The position numbers and the translations under genes were made by a program. From Deltaproteobacteria bacterium (GTDB taxonomy: Bacteria; Desulfobacterota; Binatia; UBA9968): a stretch of DNA of 16,476 nt. The DNA is taken from NCBI GenBank assembly GCA_016183145.1, contig JACPFE010000033.1:1-16476 (forward strand). The letters are read 5' to 3'. Shown piece after piece: positions 1 through 7,878 of the stretch (positions within the stretch are counted from its first letter, which is position 1; each line of letters opens with the position of its first letter). Below the pieces are notes generated by a model. It was not told where the DNA came from. It searched no databases and worked only from the letters and a program-made list of their open reading frames with translations.

Positions 1-2
1 AG

Positions 3-1043
3 GCTTCGGATGAAAGTCCCTGGTTGGAGACTAACGCCTTTGTCGGTTTTCAGTTGGGTCCGCGCGCCAGCGTGTCGCTCCAGTACACCTTTGCCAATTC
101 CCAAGTGAAGGGCCAAAGCCAAAGTATTGCGCTCTTGACCAGCACCCGCGTCACCGAGCGAGTAAATCTGTTCGTTAACGGCAACCTCTCGCGCCAGCCA
201 GAGGGCAGAACGAAGGGAGTATTTGTCGGCCTCACCTATTTCTTCGGGGACACCACCGGCAGCCTCTCCTACGAGTCGCGAGGGAACGGAGGCACGGGCA
301 CGATAGGGCTGCAGAAGTCGCTCCCGCTTGGCTCCGGTTTTGGCTACCGCTTCCAGGCCACTACGACTGGTGGAGATCAGAATCGAATGGAGGGGCTGCT
401 TCAATATCAAGGCCCTTACGGTCGATATGAAGTCGGCTATGAGCGCAGCAAGAGCCAAGACAGCACAAATCTCAACGTCGCGGGCGGCCTGGCGGTCCTC
501 GGCGGCGACTTATTTCTCTCCCCGCCGGTGCAGGACAGCTTTGCGATGATCCGCGTTCCGGAGGTAGCGCAGGTTCGAGGCTATCTCAGCAATCAGGAGG
601 TAGGCTCCACCAATTCAAAAGGAAATCTCTTGGTCCCCAACCTGCTCTCGTACTATGGCAACCGCCTCGGGATCGCGGACCAGGATATCCCCATGGACCA
701 CAGCGTGGACGGCACGGAGAAGATCGTCGCTCCTCCCTTCCGAGGCGGCGTTGTGGTCCCATTCACGGTCCAACGCATTCAGAGTCTGACAGGCACCCTC
801 CTGCTCGAAATCTCCGGACGAAATCTCACTCCAGGCTTTGGTCAATTGACGGTCACGGCTGGGACAAAACAATTTGAATCGCCGGTCGGCAAGCAGGGGG
901 AATTTTACCTCGAGAATGTGCCCCCTGGAAGCCATCCAGCTGTGCTAGAATACCAAGAGACGACGTGCCGCTTCCTAATTGACGTGCCTGTCTCTGACCA
1001 GGCGGTGGTCAAAATGAAGCCGTTGCGCTGCGTGATTCCCTGA
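3..1043 (+). CDS. Chaperone-usher pilus outer-membrane usher (FimD/PapC family), C-terminal part
   Basis: The reading frame is open to the left edge of the window, so the gene is cut at its 5' end and only about 346 residues are visible; full ushers are about 800 residues. Ushers form a beta-barrel in the outer membrane that takes pilin subunits from a periplasmic chaperone and threads the growing fibre outward. The first half consists of alternating strands typical of the barrel (SVSLQYTF, RVNLFVNGNLS, GLTYFFGD). It then carries the family's strongly conserved block, DSFAMIRVPEV, GYLSNQEVG, GNLLVPNLLSYYGN, QDIPMD and APPFRGGVVVPF, followed by small C-terminal domains ending in CVIP. The family call is firm. 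Assignment to the archaic (Csu-type) branch rests on the spore-coat-U-type pilin gene that follows after one base. No alternative family fits. Confidence 0.9.
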   Translation, partial: ASDESPWLETNAFVGFQLGPRASVSLQYTFANSQVKGQSQSIALLTSTRVTERVNLFVNGNLSRQPEGRTKGVFVGLTYFFGDTTGSLSYESRGNGGTGTIGLQKSLPLGSGFGYRFQATTTGGDQNRMEGLLQYQGPYGRYEVGYERSKSQDSTNLNVAGGLAVLGGDLFLSPPVQDSFAMIRVPEVAQVRGYLSNQEVGSTNSKGNLLVPNLLSYYGNRLGIADQDIPMDHSVDGTEKIVAPPFRGGVVVPFTVQRIQSLTGTLLLEISGRNLTPGFGQLTVTAGTKQFESPVGKQGEFYLENVPPGSHPAVLEYQETTCRFLIDVPVSDQAVVKMKPLRCVIP

Positions 1044-1044
1044 G

Positions 1045-1501
1045 ATGAGAACGAAAAAAAATAGCGCGGCGAAACATATGCCTTTCCAGCGTCATGTCCC
1101 TTGCCGCCCAGCCCGTATCATGCACTATCAGCGCCACTGCCGTGAGCTTCGGGACCTACAACGTTTTTTCTTCCACGGCTCTCGATTCTACCGGGAGCGT
1201 GATCTATAACTGCGATAGCAACAACGCAAGTATCACGATCACGCTGGACAAGGGAGGCGCTACAACCTTCAACCCCAGACGGATGCTTAAGGGCAGCGAG
1301 GCGCTGAACTACAATCTTTACCTAGACGCGGCGCGTTCCACGATCTGGGGAGACGGCACAGGAGGGACCCAGGTCTATACCGATGCGAGTACACGCAGAA
1401 ATCAGAACGTGACCGTGACAGTTTTCGGACGCATCCCCGCCACGCAGGATGTCAGCGTCGGCACCTATACGAACACGGTCACGGCCACGATCAATTTCTG
1501 A
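1045..1501 (+). CDS. Spore coat U (SCPU) domain pilin/adhesin subunit, apparent frameshift in signal peptide
   Basis: This is a small secreted subunit of archaic chaperone-usher pili. The SCPU domain is seen from VSCTISATAVSFGTYNVF to the terminal GTYTNTVTATINF. It has the usual two cysteines (VSC and YNC), which should form a disulfide, and the C-terminal beta-strand that donates to neighbouring subunits. The uninterrupted frame begins at an ATG at 1094, but that start has no Shine-Dalgarno and no signal peptide. An ATG at 1045, one base after the usher stop, opens with MRTKK and then meets an A8 run (1054-1061). If the run had seven A, the frame would read MRTKKIARRNICLSSVMSLAA directly into the SCPU domain. 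That gives a plausible Sec signal peptide and a 151-residue protein, the normal family size. I therefore annotate from 1045 with a one-base frameshift. It could be a main pilin or a minor subunit. Confidence 0.8.
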
Positions 1502-1524
1502 CTTAAATCGCTATCTCTAGTCTC

Positions 1525-3141
1525 TTACTTCTTCTCTTTCCCTGAAGCGCCCGCTGTTTCTTCCCCCGGCTGCTTGCCCGGCTCGAAGCCGCCGACTTCG
1601 TGGTAGACGACTTTCCGTTCTTCTTCGAAGGCTCTCACACTTGGGACCTGCCCCGGTAAGCCAAGTTTCTTCCATTCGCCTGCGACCTTATCGTAAATCT
1701 CTCGGCGCAAGGCGGTACGCTTGGAGAAAACCGGCAAATGCCGATGCTCTTTGCAGGCGTTAATCAACGCCTTCGATCCATAGGGCCGTTTCTCGGGCGG
1801 GTTCTGGGTCGGGTCGAGCCAGGTGCTCCAGGTGTTGCGCAGCATGTCGATATCATCGATGGGGTTGCAGCGGCTGGCCATCGCCCAGATCACTTGGTCC
1901 GTGTCGGTTGGATCGATATCCTCATCGACGGCGATGATCCATTTAGTATAGTAAGCGCCGCCGGGCACTTGGGCCGCGAGCGCCAACGCTTGCGCCGCGT
2001 GGCCCGCATAGCGCTGCTCGAGCGCAAGGACGGTCATGCCGAAACCGCCGGCGGCGGCGGGATGGGCGTAGACTCCTTGGATGCCGGGGATACCGAGCTT
2101 GTCCAAGTCATCCCAGATGCGCGCGGAGCGGATGATGGCAAAGAAACCGCTTTGCTCGTTGGACGGATAATCCGCCATTAGGGCGTTGGTCAGGATCGGA
2201 TTATTGCGATGATGGATCGCAGTGATTTCGACCAGCGGACAACCGGCCTCGGGCCGTCCGTAGTAGCCGGGAAATTCGCCGAAGGGCCCTTCGCTCTTCA
2301 CCGAGTTTGGTTTGATGATGCCTTCGATGACAAATTCGGCGTTCGCCGGCAACAGGAGGTTAGTCGTCTTGCCCTTCACCACCGGTATGGGCTCGCCTTT
2401 AATGCCTCCTAAAAACTCATACTCGGAAACGTTTTTGGGAAAAGTCTGCGAGCCGACCACCATGAACAATGGATCGATACCCCAGGCGGCGGCCACTTCC
2501 ACCGATTTACCCATCTGCCAAGAACGGGTTATGTGCAGACGCGCGTCTTTTCCGGGCGAAAGATAGAGACCGACCTCTTTTTTCCCCTGCACCATCATCC
2601 GATAAGTGCCGACGTTCAGATAACCGCTGTCCGGGTCCCGGGTAATGACGCAGTCCGCGGTTCCGGCATAGCGGCCGCCGTCCAGCGGCCAGTGCTTCGG
2701 GATGGGCAATTGGTTCAAGTCGATCTGGTCTCCGGTCAGGGTGTTTTGATAAATGCCGGCTTCCGAGGCGGGAACCTCGCGCGGCAGCGTACGGTGTTTG
2801 AGCTTGTCTTTGACCCGACGAATCAGTTCGACTATGGGCGTGTCAGGCGGCTCTTCCAACGTCAGCGCGATGCGCGGCATGCTCGGACCAAGAATGTTCC
2901 ACAGCGAGCGCGCTTTGTAGGGACTCTTCTCGTATCCTTTGATGTTGTCAAAGATAATCGCTGGTGATGGTTTTTGCTTCGCCACCAGATAACCGATGGC
3001 GCTCATCTCCTCTTCGCAGCTCACCGCTTCTTTTACCTGGATTAAATCGCCGAGCGCTTCGACACGCTCGAGCCATTCGCGTAAATCCTGAATCGGCCTC
3101 CGGCTTGCGGACTCCGATGTCTTTTCCTCTGGTTTAGCCAT
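1525..3141 (-). CDS. UbiD family decarboxylase (prFMN-dependent)
   Basis: The 538-residue protein has the full UbiD fold. UbiD enzymes reversibly decarboxylate aromatic or alpha,beta-unsaturated acids in the cytoplasm using prenylated FMN made by UbiX. Family landmarks are LNVGTYRMM (Asn176 and Arg181), His203 in LHITR, SEYEFLGGIKGEPI near 239-252, and EGPFGEFPGYYG with Glu284 and Glu289. By alignment from memory with fungal Fdc1, these supply the metal/phosphate ligands and the catalytic Arg-Glu-Glu network, so the enzyme should be active. The ATG at 3141 has GGAGG (3151-3155) nine bases upstream. The gene lies about 40 bases after the class II aldolase gene and is probably co-transcribed with it. 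No UbiX is in the window. The ubiquinone enzyme itself is possible, but the neighbours suggest a catabolic decarboxylase. The substrate cannot be told. Confidence 0.93.
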   Translation of the reverse strand: MAKPEEKTSESASRRPIQDLREWLERVEALGDLIQVKEAVSCEEEMSAIGYLVAKQKPSPAIIFDNIKGYEKSPYKARSLWNILGPSMPRIALTLEEPPDTPIVELIRRVKDKLKHRTLPREVPASEAGIYQNTLTGDQIDLNQLPIPKHWPLDGGRYAGTADCVITRDPDSGYLNVGTYRMMVQGKKEVGLYLSPGKDARLHITRSWQMGKSVEVAAAWGIDPLFMVVGSQTFPKNVSEYEFLGGIKGEPIPVVKGKTTNLLLPANAEFVIEGIIKPNSVKSEGPFGEFPGYYGRPEAGCPLVEITAIHHRNNPILTNALMADYPSNEQSGFFAIIRSARIWDDLDKLGIPGIQGVYAHPAAAGGFGMTVLALEQRYAGHAAQALALAAQVPGGAYYTKWIIAVDEDIDPTDTDQVIWAMASRCNPIDDIDMLRNTWSTWLDPTQNPPEKRPYGSKALINACKEHRHLPVFSKRTALRREIYDKVAGEWKKLGLPGQVPSVRAFEEERKVVYHEVGGFEPGKQPGEETAGASGKEKK

Positions 3142-3182
3142 CGATTTTTTCCTCCAATGTTATTCGCCGGTGCTCGCCCTGC

Positions 3183-3929
3183 CTAAAGCCGGCTGCCCCT
3201 GGGCAGCAGGGATCTAAAATAGGCAAAGGCATCGTAAGAACGGTAGATCATGTTCTCTTTCATAGTGTCGATTTCTTTTTGCGGCATGATCGTCGGTTTG
3301 CCCACACAACTTGCGACAAACTGCATATACGCCGTTCGTTCCAAGTAGATCGCGTGCACGGTAGCATATTCCAAGCTGTCGCCAACCACAACAATTCCAT
3401 GTCCCTTGAGTAACATGGCCATTCGGTCGCCGAGCGTCTGGCAAATCTCCTTACCGTCTTGAATCGTGTAGATGAGCCTGGGGCTCGGAAAGATCGGCGT
3501 CTCGGGAGCGAAAACGGCGGCTTGGTTGTAAATGGGCAGAAGCGGCGTTCCGGCGACTGAAAACGCCGTGGCCAAAGTCTGATGCGTGTGAACGACGGAA
3601 TTAACCTCCGGCCGGGCAGCGTAAATCGCCGCGTGGATCATCGTTTCGCGAGGCGGATTTCTGAGCTTGGTAACCGCCCGCCTGTTTCCCGCTCTCGCGT
3701 AGTTCTGCTCGCATACTTTCATGTATTCGTCGATGTCCACGAGGATGATATCTTTGCCCGAAATATCGCCGAGCGGGGCAAGCACGGGCTTGATAAAAAA
3801 CTTTCGCGTACCCGGAATGCGCGCGCTCACATGTCCGTGATAGTCCGCCAATCCCTGGTGGAACATGATGCGGTTGCCGAGCGCGACCTTTTTCTTCAGT
3901 TCCACCAAATCCTTCTTGCTGGTGTTCAC
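3183..3929 (-). CDS. Class II aldolase/adducin family protein
   Basis: This is a zinc-dependent lyase fold related to fuculose- and ribulose-phosphate aldolases and to dihydroxyphthalate-type decarboxylases. Counting from a TTG at 3947, visible motifs are GHVSARIPG near 38-46, PPRETMIHAAIY with Glu101, VVHTHQ with His120 and His122, and LLKGHGIVV with His183. These match the three metal-binding histidines and the catalytic acid of the family. The open frame reaches TTG 3947, but a GTG at 3929 is preceded by AGGGG (3937-3941) at a seven-base spacing, so I take GTG 3929 as the start (248 residues). The gene begins 20 bases after the corrected end of the acyltransferase and is followed by ubiD. 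It is clearly not a short sugar-phosphate epimerase. The pairing with UbiD suggests a decarboxylase or lyase for an aromatic or hydroxy acid, which is inference. Confidence 0.88.
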   Translation of the reverse strand: MNTSKKDLVELKKKVALGNRIMFHQGLADYHGHVSARIPGTRKFFIKPVLAPLGDISGKDIILVDIDEYMKVCEQNYARAGNRRAVTKLRNPPRETMIHAAIYAARPEVNSVVHTHQTLATAFSVAGTPLLPIYNQAAVFAPETPIFPSPRLIYTIQDGKEICQTLGDRMAMLLKGHGIVVVGDSLEYATVHAIYLERTAYMQFVASCVGKPTIMPQKEIDTMKENMIYRSYDAFAYFRSLLPRGSRL

Positions 3930-3949
3930 GTTGATTCCCCTTTCCAAAG

Positions 3950-4889
3950 CTAGCGAGAGAGTCTTTGAAGCCTGTGCTCTTTAGCGGCGGATTCAAGATC
4001 AGAACCGCCTTGCCATTGGATATTCGTCCAGTTCCATTGATCGGGATAGGCGCGCACGGTGCGCTCAAGCCATTGGGTAATGCGCAACGTGCTTTCACGG
4101 ACTTCGTTTTTGCTTTTGCCGGACCGCGCATTCGATAATCAATTTGAGGCCATCGTCCGGTTGCCGAACGAGAAGGGCCGGGACAATCGCAGCCCCGGTT
4201 CTCAGAGCGAGCGTCGCCGGGCCGCGCCGGGCGTTCACGTTTCCACCAAACAACGGCACCGGAATTCCACGTCCGTCCCGATATTCGTCGGCAACCACGA
4301 TAGCGATCTCATTGCGCCGCAGCACGGTATTGAGCGCGTGGAGCGCCGCGCGCCGCGGTCGGGCACGAATCGTTCGTTGCCACGCCTGCAATCGAACCTC
4401 ATCCATCAGCTCAGCGAACCGCGGATCCCGCGGTGGACTGACCAGAACATGGGCCGGATAGCCTTCAATGGCCAGCCGAGTGCCGACCAGAAAAAAATTA
4501 CCCAGATGGGCGCTCAGGACGATCACTCCGTTGCCCTTGGCAAGCGCAGCATCGAGATACTTGAGTCCCGCGATGGGCATCTCGGCGCGCAATTGCTCTT
4601 CAGACGATTCCAGCGCAATGGTGATTTCAACGCAGGCGCGAAAAAAACTGCGCAGCGATCGCCGGGCCGTGACGCTCGCCATGCCGCGGTCCATGCGGTC
4701 GGCCATGGCCACACCGATGTTTGAAATCGATTTCAAACGGAAGCCGCGAGCTAGAGCGAAGCCCGCGTTCGCCATGGCGTCGGAGAAAGCAAACAACCAT
4801 CGATGCGGCACAATCCTGACGGCGAGGCGTCCCAGTTTGAAAGCGAGCCAAGTGGCTTTATACACCACTTTTCCAATAAACCATCGCAT
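3950..4889 (-). CDS. Lipid A biosynthesis (LpxL/HtrB-like) acyltransferase, frameshifted near C-terminus
   Basis: These inner-membrane enzymes transfer an acyl chain onto lipid A precursors or related glycolipids. The frame contains the N-terminal helical segment, the block VIVLSAHLGNFFLVGTRLA, the PRDPRF region, IVVADEYRDGRG, VPLFGG and RRGPATLALRTGAAIVPAL, in family order. It stops at 4095 after ECAVRQKQKRSP. The next frame, however, continues with NEVRESTLRIT, QWLERTVRAYPDQWNWTN and ends at a stop at 3950-3952, which is exactly the expected family C-terminus. One extra base in the T5 run at 4107-4111 (A5 on the coding strand) explains this. The corrected product is 312 residues, the usual length. 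An upstream GTG at 5033 is open, but homology starts near the ATG at 4889. The usual acidic residue of HX4(D/E) is Phe here. The gene leads the unit with the class II aldolase and ubiD. Confidence 0.82.
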
Positions 4890-5093
4890 CTCATTAAGTT
4901 CTATTGACCCCTGGGCAAGCCGGTGGCCAAAGTATTCAAAGACTTCAAAGTACGACAGATTTACCTCAGTCGCAAGCGCGCTGGGTGGGTTCCAAAAATT
5001 CCCGGTCACCGCAGCCGGGGAGGCATAAAACACCCTAATAACAATAGTTTAGCTTGCTCCTGGGCGTTGCCCTTGGAGCCCGGCTTGTTCCTA

Positions 5094-5122
5094 TTGCGAC
5101 TTTTCTGTGCTAGAAGTTTAAA
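5094..5122 (+). promoter_or_regulatory. Candidate sigma70-type promoter upstream of the small HExxH gene
   Basis: TTGCGA at 5094-5099 and TTTAAA at 5117-5122 are separated by 17 bases, within the AT-rich part of the gap between the divergent acyltransferase and HExxH-protein genes. The start codon lies about 25 bases further on. This is a pattern match only. Confidence 0.3.
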
Positions 5123-5147
5123 CTTATCGTGACCGAGGATTCATGCG

Positions 5148-5525
5148 ATGCGGATGATGTTACCCCCACTAAAAGAGCGGCGTGTCATCGATCGCCTGCT
5201 TTCCAGCTTTTTCGAGGAATACAAACCCCAGGACTTTAAGAGAGCCATTGCGGCGCTTTGCCGTTTTTATCATCTGAAGAATCCGAACGTCGAGTGGTTT
5301 GAGTATTTGGACTGGGGAAAGACCGCAGGCAAGACCTATGAAAACGGCCAAATCTATCTCGTCCATCCGGAAAATTGGAAGCACGGAAGAAAATATAACT
5401 CCGAACGAAGTTGGATCAACACCGTTTATCACGAAATGGGCCATTATGTTTTTTGGGCCGATGCGGAAACCAAGGCCGACATGTTTGCCTCGCGCATGGT
5501 CCGCGGACTGAATAACCACAAATAA
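5148..5525 (+). CDS. Small zincin-like (HExxH) protein of unknown role
   Basis: The 125-residue protein has no signal peptide and no membrane segment. Its centre carries YHEMGHYVFW (His95, Glu96, His99), followed eight residues later by Glu107 in AETKADMFASRMV. This spacing and the alanine/phenylalanine-rich helix after it resemble the third ligand helix of gluzincins and ImmA-like peptidases, so a zinc-bound peptidase-like domain is likely. I do not recognise a named family, and proteolysis is not shown. The ATG at 5148 has GAGG (5134-5137) ten bases upstream; the ATG at 5143 runs into a stop at once. The gene ends about 40 bases before ileS on the same strand, so the two may share a transcript. 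The N-terminal 90 residues are mixed, with an aromatic patch (WFEYLDWG). Confidence 0.7.
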   Translation: MRMMLPPLKERRVIDRLLSSFFEEYKPQDFKRAIAALCRFYHLKNPNVEWFEYLDWGKTAGKTYENGQIYLVHPENWKHGRKYNSERSWINTVYHEMGHYVFWADAETKADMFASRMVRGLNNHK

Positions 5526-5565
5526 GCTTCGCACTTTATTGACCTGATCCCGAGTCCCGACAGCG

Positions 5566-7878
5566 ATGGATTACAAAGAGACATTGAACCTACCGAAGAC
5601 CGATTTTCCCATGCGGGCCAACCTGCCGCAGAACGAGCCGAAACAGGTCGAAAAGTGGGAGCGCGAGGGGACTTATTTCCAGGTTCTCGAAGCGAATCAA
5701 GGAAGAAACAAATTCATTCTGCACGACGGCCCGCCCTACGCCAACGGCAACATCCACATCGGTCATGCCCTGAACAAGATTCTTAAAGACATGATCGTCA
5801 AGTACAAGGCGATAACCGGCCACGCCGCGCCCTACGTCCCCGGCTGGGATTGCCATGGACTGCCCATCGAACTGCAAGTGGAAAAAAACCTCGGCCGGAC
5901 GAAGAAGCTGACGATGAGCAAGGCGGAAATTCGCCGGCTGTGCAAGGAATACGCCGAGAAATATCTTTCGATCCAGCGGGAAGAATTCAAAAGACTCGGA
6001 GTTCTGGGAGATTGGGAAAATCCCTACCGGACTTTGGATCATCACTATGAGGCGCAAGAAATCCGCGAGCTAGGAAAGATCGTTGCCTCCGGCGCGCTCT
6101 ATCGTCAGAAGAAGCCGGTCTATTGGTGCGCCTCCTGCGTCACCGCACTGGCAGAAGCCGAAGTCGAATATGAGGATCTCACTTCGCCCTCGATCTACGT
6201 TAAATTTCCGGTAAAGGATGCCAAAGCTAAACTCGAAACCGCTTCGTTGGTTATCTGGACGACGACCCCGTGGACTTTGCCGGCAAACCAAGCGATCGCT
6301 GTACATCCCAAATTCACGTACCGGCTGGTGAAAACTCCGCAAGGCAACCTGATCATCAACCAGGAATTGGTCGAAACCGTGATGAAGGCGCTGAGCCTCC
6401 AAGCCAAGGATTATGAAATTGCAGCCGGCACGTGGTCTGGCGCTGAGCTAGAAGGAACCGTTTGCCGCCATCCGTGGATGGACCGAGACTCGAAGGTCAT
6501 TCTCGGCGAGTTCGTGACGCAAGATCAGGGAACCGGCTGTGTGCATATCGCTCCCGGTCACGGTCAGGAAGACTATGAAGTCGGGCTGCGCTACGGCCTT
6601 GAAGTGATGGCGCCGGTGGACGCCTACGGAAAGTTCACCGCCGAGGCCGGCGATCTGCAAGGCGAGCCGGTTTTCAAAGCCGACCCCAAGATCATCGAGA
6701 AACTCTCTGAGCGTGGCGCGTTGCTGAAGGAAGAGAAGCTCGCGCACAGTTATCCCCACTGCTGGCGCTGCAAGAAGCCGGTGGTCTTTCGCGCCACCGA
6801 GCAATGGTTCATCTCGATGGAAAAAAAAGGGTTACGCCAAGCCGCCCTTAGCGCCATCGATCACGTGCGTTGGATTCCCCCCTGGGGCCGGGACCGCATT
6901 CGCGGCATGCTCGAAAGCCGGCCGGACTGGTGCATCTCGCGGCAGCGCTCCTGGGGCGTGCCGATTCCGGCCGTCTACTGCAAGAAGTGTAACCACGCCG
7001 TTCTGACCCAAGAACTCTGCAATTATGTCGCGTCGATTTTCGAAAAAGAAGGCTCCGACGCTTGGTTTATTCGCTCGGTAAACGAATTTGTCCCCGCCAC
7101 ACTGACGTGTCCCGACTGCGGCGGCCGGGAGTTTTCACGCGAAGAGGATATCCTCGACGTCTGGTTCGACTCAGGGGTGAGTCACGCGTCCGTCGTCGAA
7201 CAGGACCCGCGTCTCGGCGGCAGAGCCGACCTTTATTTGGAAGGTAGCGACCAGCACCGCGGCTGGTTTCACACGGCGCTTTTGACCTCTCTGGCGACGC
7301 GCGGGCGCGCGCCTTACGAAAGCGTGCTGACGCATGGGTTCACGCTCGACGGCAAAGGGCGCAAGATGTCGAAGTCGCTGGGCAACGTCATCGCACCGCA
7401 AGAAATCATGAAAAAATCCGGCGCGGAGATCCTGCGCCTTTGGGTAGCGGCGGAAGACTTTCGCGAGGATGTGCGCATCTCCGACGAGATTCTCAACCGC
7501 TTGGTGGAATCCTATCGGAGATTGAGAAACACGGCGCGCTTTCTCATCAGCAACCTCTACGATTTCGATCCGGCGAAGGATTGTGTGGAGCGGTCCCAGC
7601 TCGACGAACTCGACCGCTGGATTTTGCACCGGACACAAGCCGTTCTCGGCCGTTGCCGCGAGGCCTACGAGAAATACGAGTTCCACGTCGTTTACCACAC
7701 ATTGAATAATTTCTGCAGCGTCGATCTGAGCGCGCTTTATCTGGACATCGTCAATCAAGGATCGTCTCTACTGCGAAGCTACCAAGTCGACCAAAAGAAG
7801 AGCGGCCCAGACGACGCTGTATCGGATCCTGGACGTATTGGTTCACCTGATGGCGCCGATCCTGTCGTTTACGTCTGA
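5566..7878 (+). CDS. ileS: Isoleucine--tRNA ligase, main part (frame broken at 7751-7758)
   Basis: This is a class Ia aminoacyl-tRNA synthetase that charges tRNA-Ile in the cytoplasm. Visible are DGPPYANGNIHIGHALNKIL with the HIGH motif at 64-67, the editing-domain region after WTTTPWTLPANQA, the zinc-type pair CWRCKKPV, DVWFDSGVSHASV, SDQHRGWFH, and KMSKS at 600-604. Homology is continuous to LYLDIV at about residue 728. The frame then turns to unrelated residues and stops at 7878. The break is a tandem TCAA TCAA at 7751-7758: with a single copy the sequence reads LDIVKDRLYCEA, the expected family text, and continues into the next feature. The ATG at 5566 matches the usual N-terminus (LNLPKTDFPMRANLP). 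With both parts joined the gene would run from 5566 to 8297, about 910 codons against about 930-940 in the family. It is an essential gene, so the lesion is unexpected. Confidence 0.93.
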   Translation: MDYKETLNLPKTDFPMRANLPQNEPKQVEKWEREGTYFQVLEANQGRNKFILHDGPPYANGNIHIGHALNKILKDMIVKYKAITGHAAPYVPGWDCHGLPIELQVEKNLGRTKKLTMSKAEIRRLCKEYAEKYLSIQREEFKRLGVLGDWENPYRTLDHHYEAQEIRELGKIVASGALYRQKKPVYWCASCVTALAEAEVEYEDLTSPSIYVKFPVKDAKAKLETASLVIWTTTPWTLPANQAIAVHPKFTYRLVKTPQGNLIINQELVETVMKALSLQAKDYEIAAGTWSGAELEGTVCRHPWMDRDSKVILGEFVTQDQGTGCVHIAPGHGQEDYEVGLRYGLEVMAPVDAYGKFTAEAGDLQGEPVFKADPKIIEKLSERGALLKEEKLAHSYPHCWRCKKPVVFRATEQWFISMEKKGLRQAALSAIDHVRWIPPWGRDRIRGMLESRPDWCISRQRSWGVPIPAVYCKKCNHAVLTQELCNYVASIFEKEGSDAWFIRSVNEFVPATLTCPDCGGREFSREEDILDVWFDSGVSHASVVEQDPRLGGRADLYLEGSDQHRGWFHTALLTSLATRGRAPYESVLTHGFTLDGKGRKMSKSLGNVIAPQEIMKKSGAEILRLWVAAEDFREDVRISDEILNRLVESYRRLRNTARFLISNLYDFDPAKDCVERSQLDELDRWILHRTQAVLGRCREAYEKYEFHVVYHTLNNFCSVDLSALYLDIVNQGSSLLRSYQVDQKKSGPDDAVSDPGRIGSPDGADPVVYV
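7751..7758 (+). repeat. 4-bp tandem duplication (TCAA x2) breaking ileS
   Basis: TCAA at 7751-7754 is repeated directly at 7755-7758. Removing one copy restores the IleRS frame as DIVKDRLYCE. A 4-bp unit is unlike a homopolymer miscount, so it may be a real slippage event. Confidence 0.75.

Noticed and set aside
1502..1524. Bidirectional terminator between the converging SCPU pilin and ubiD genes
   Set aside because: The 23 bases contain no stable inverted repeat.
4059..4724. Plus-strand open frames antisense to the acyltransferase gene (up to 221 codons)
   Set aside because: They are complements of a gene with clear family motifs. The composition is Arg/His-rich and no ribosome binding site is evident.
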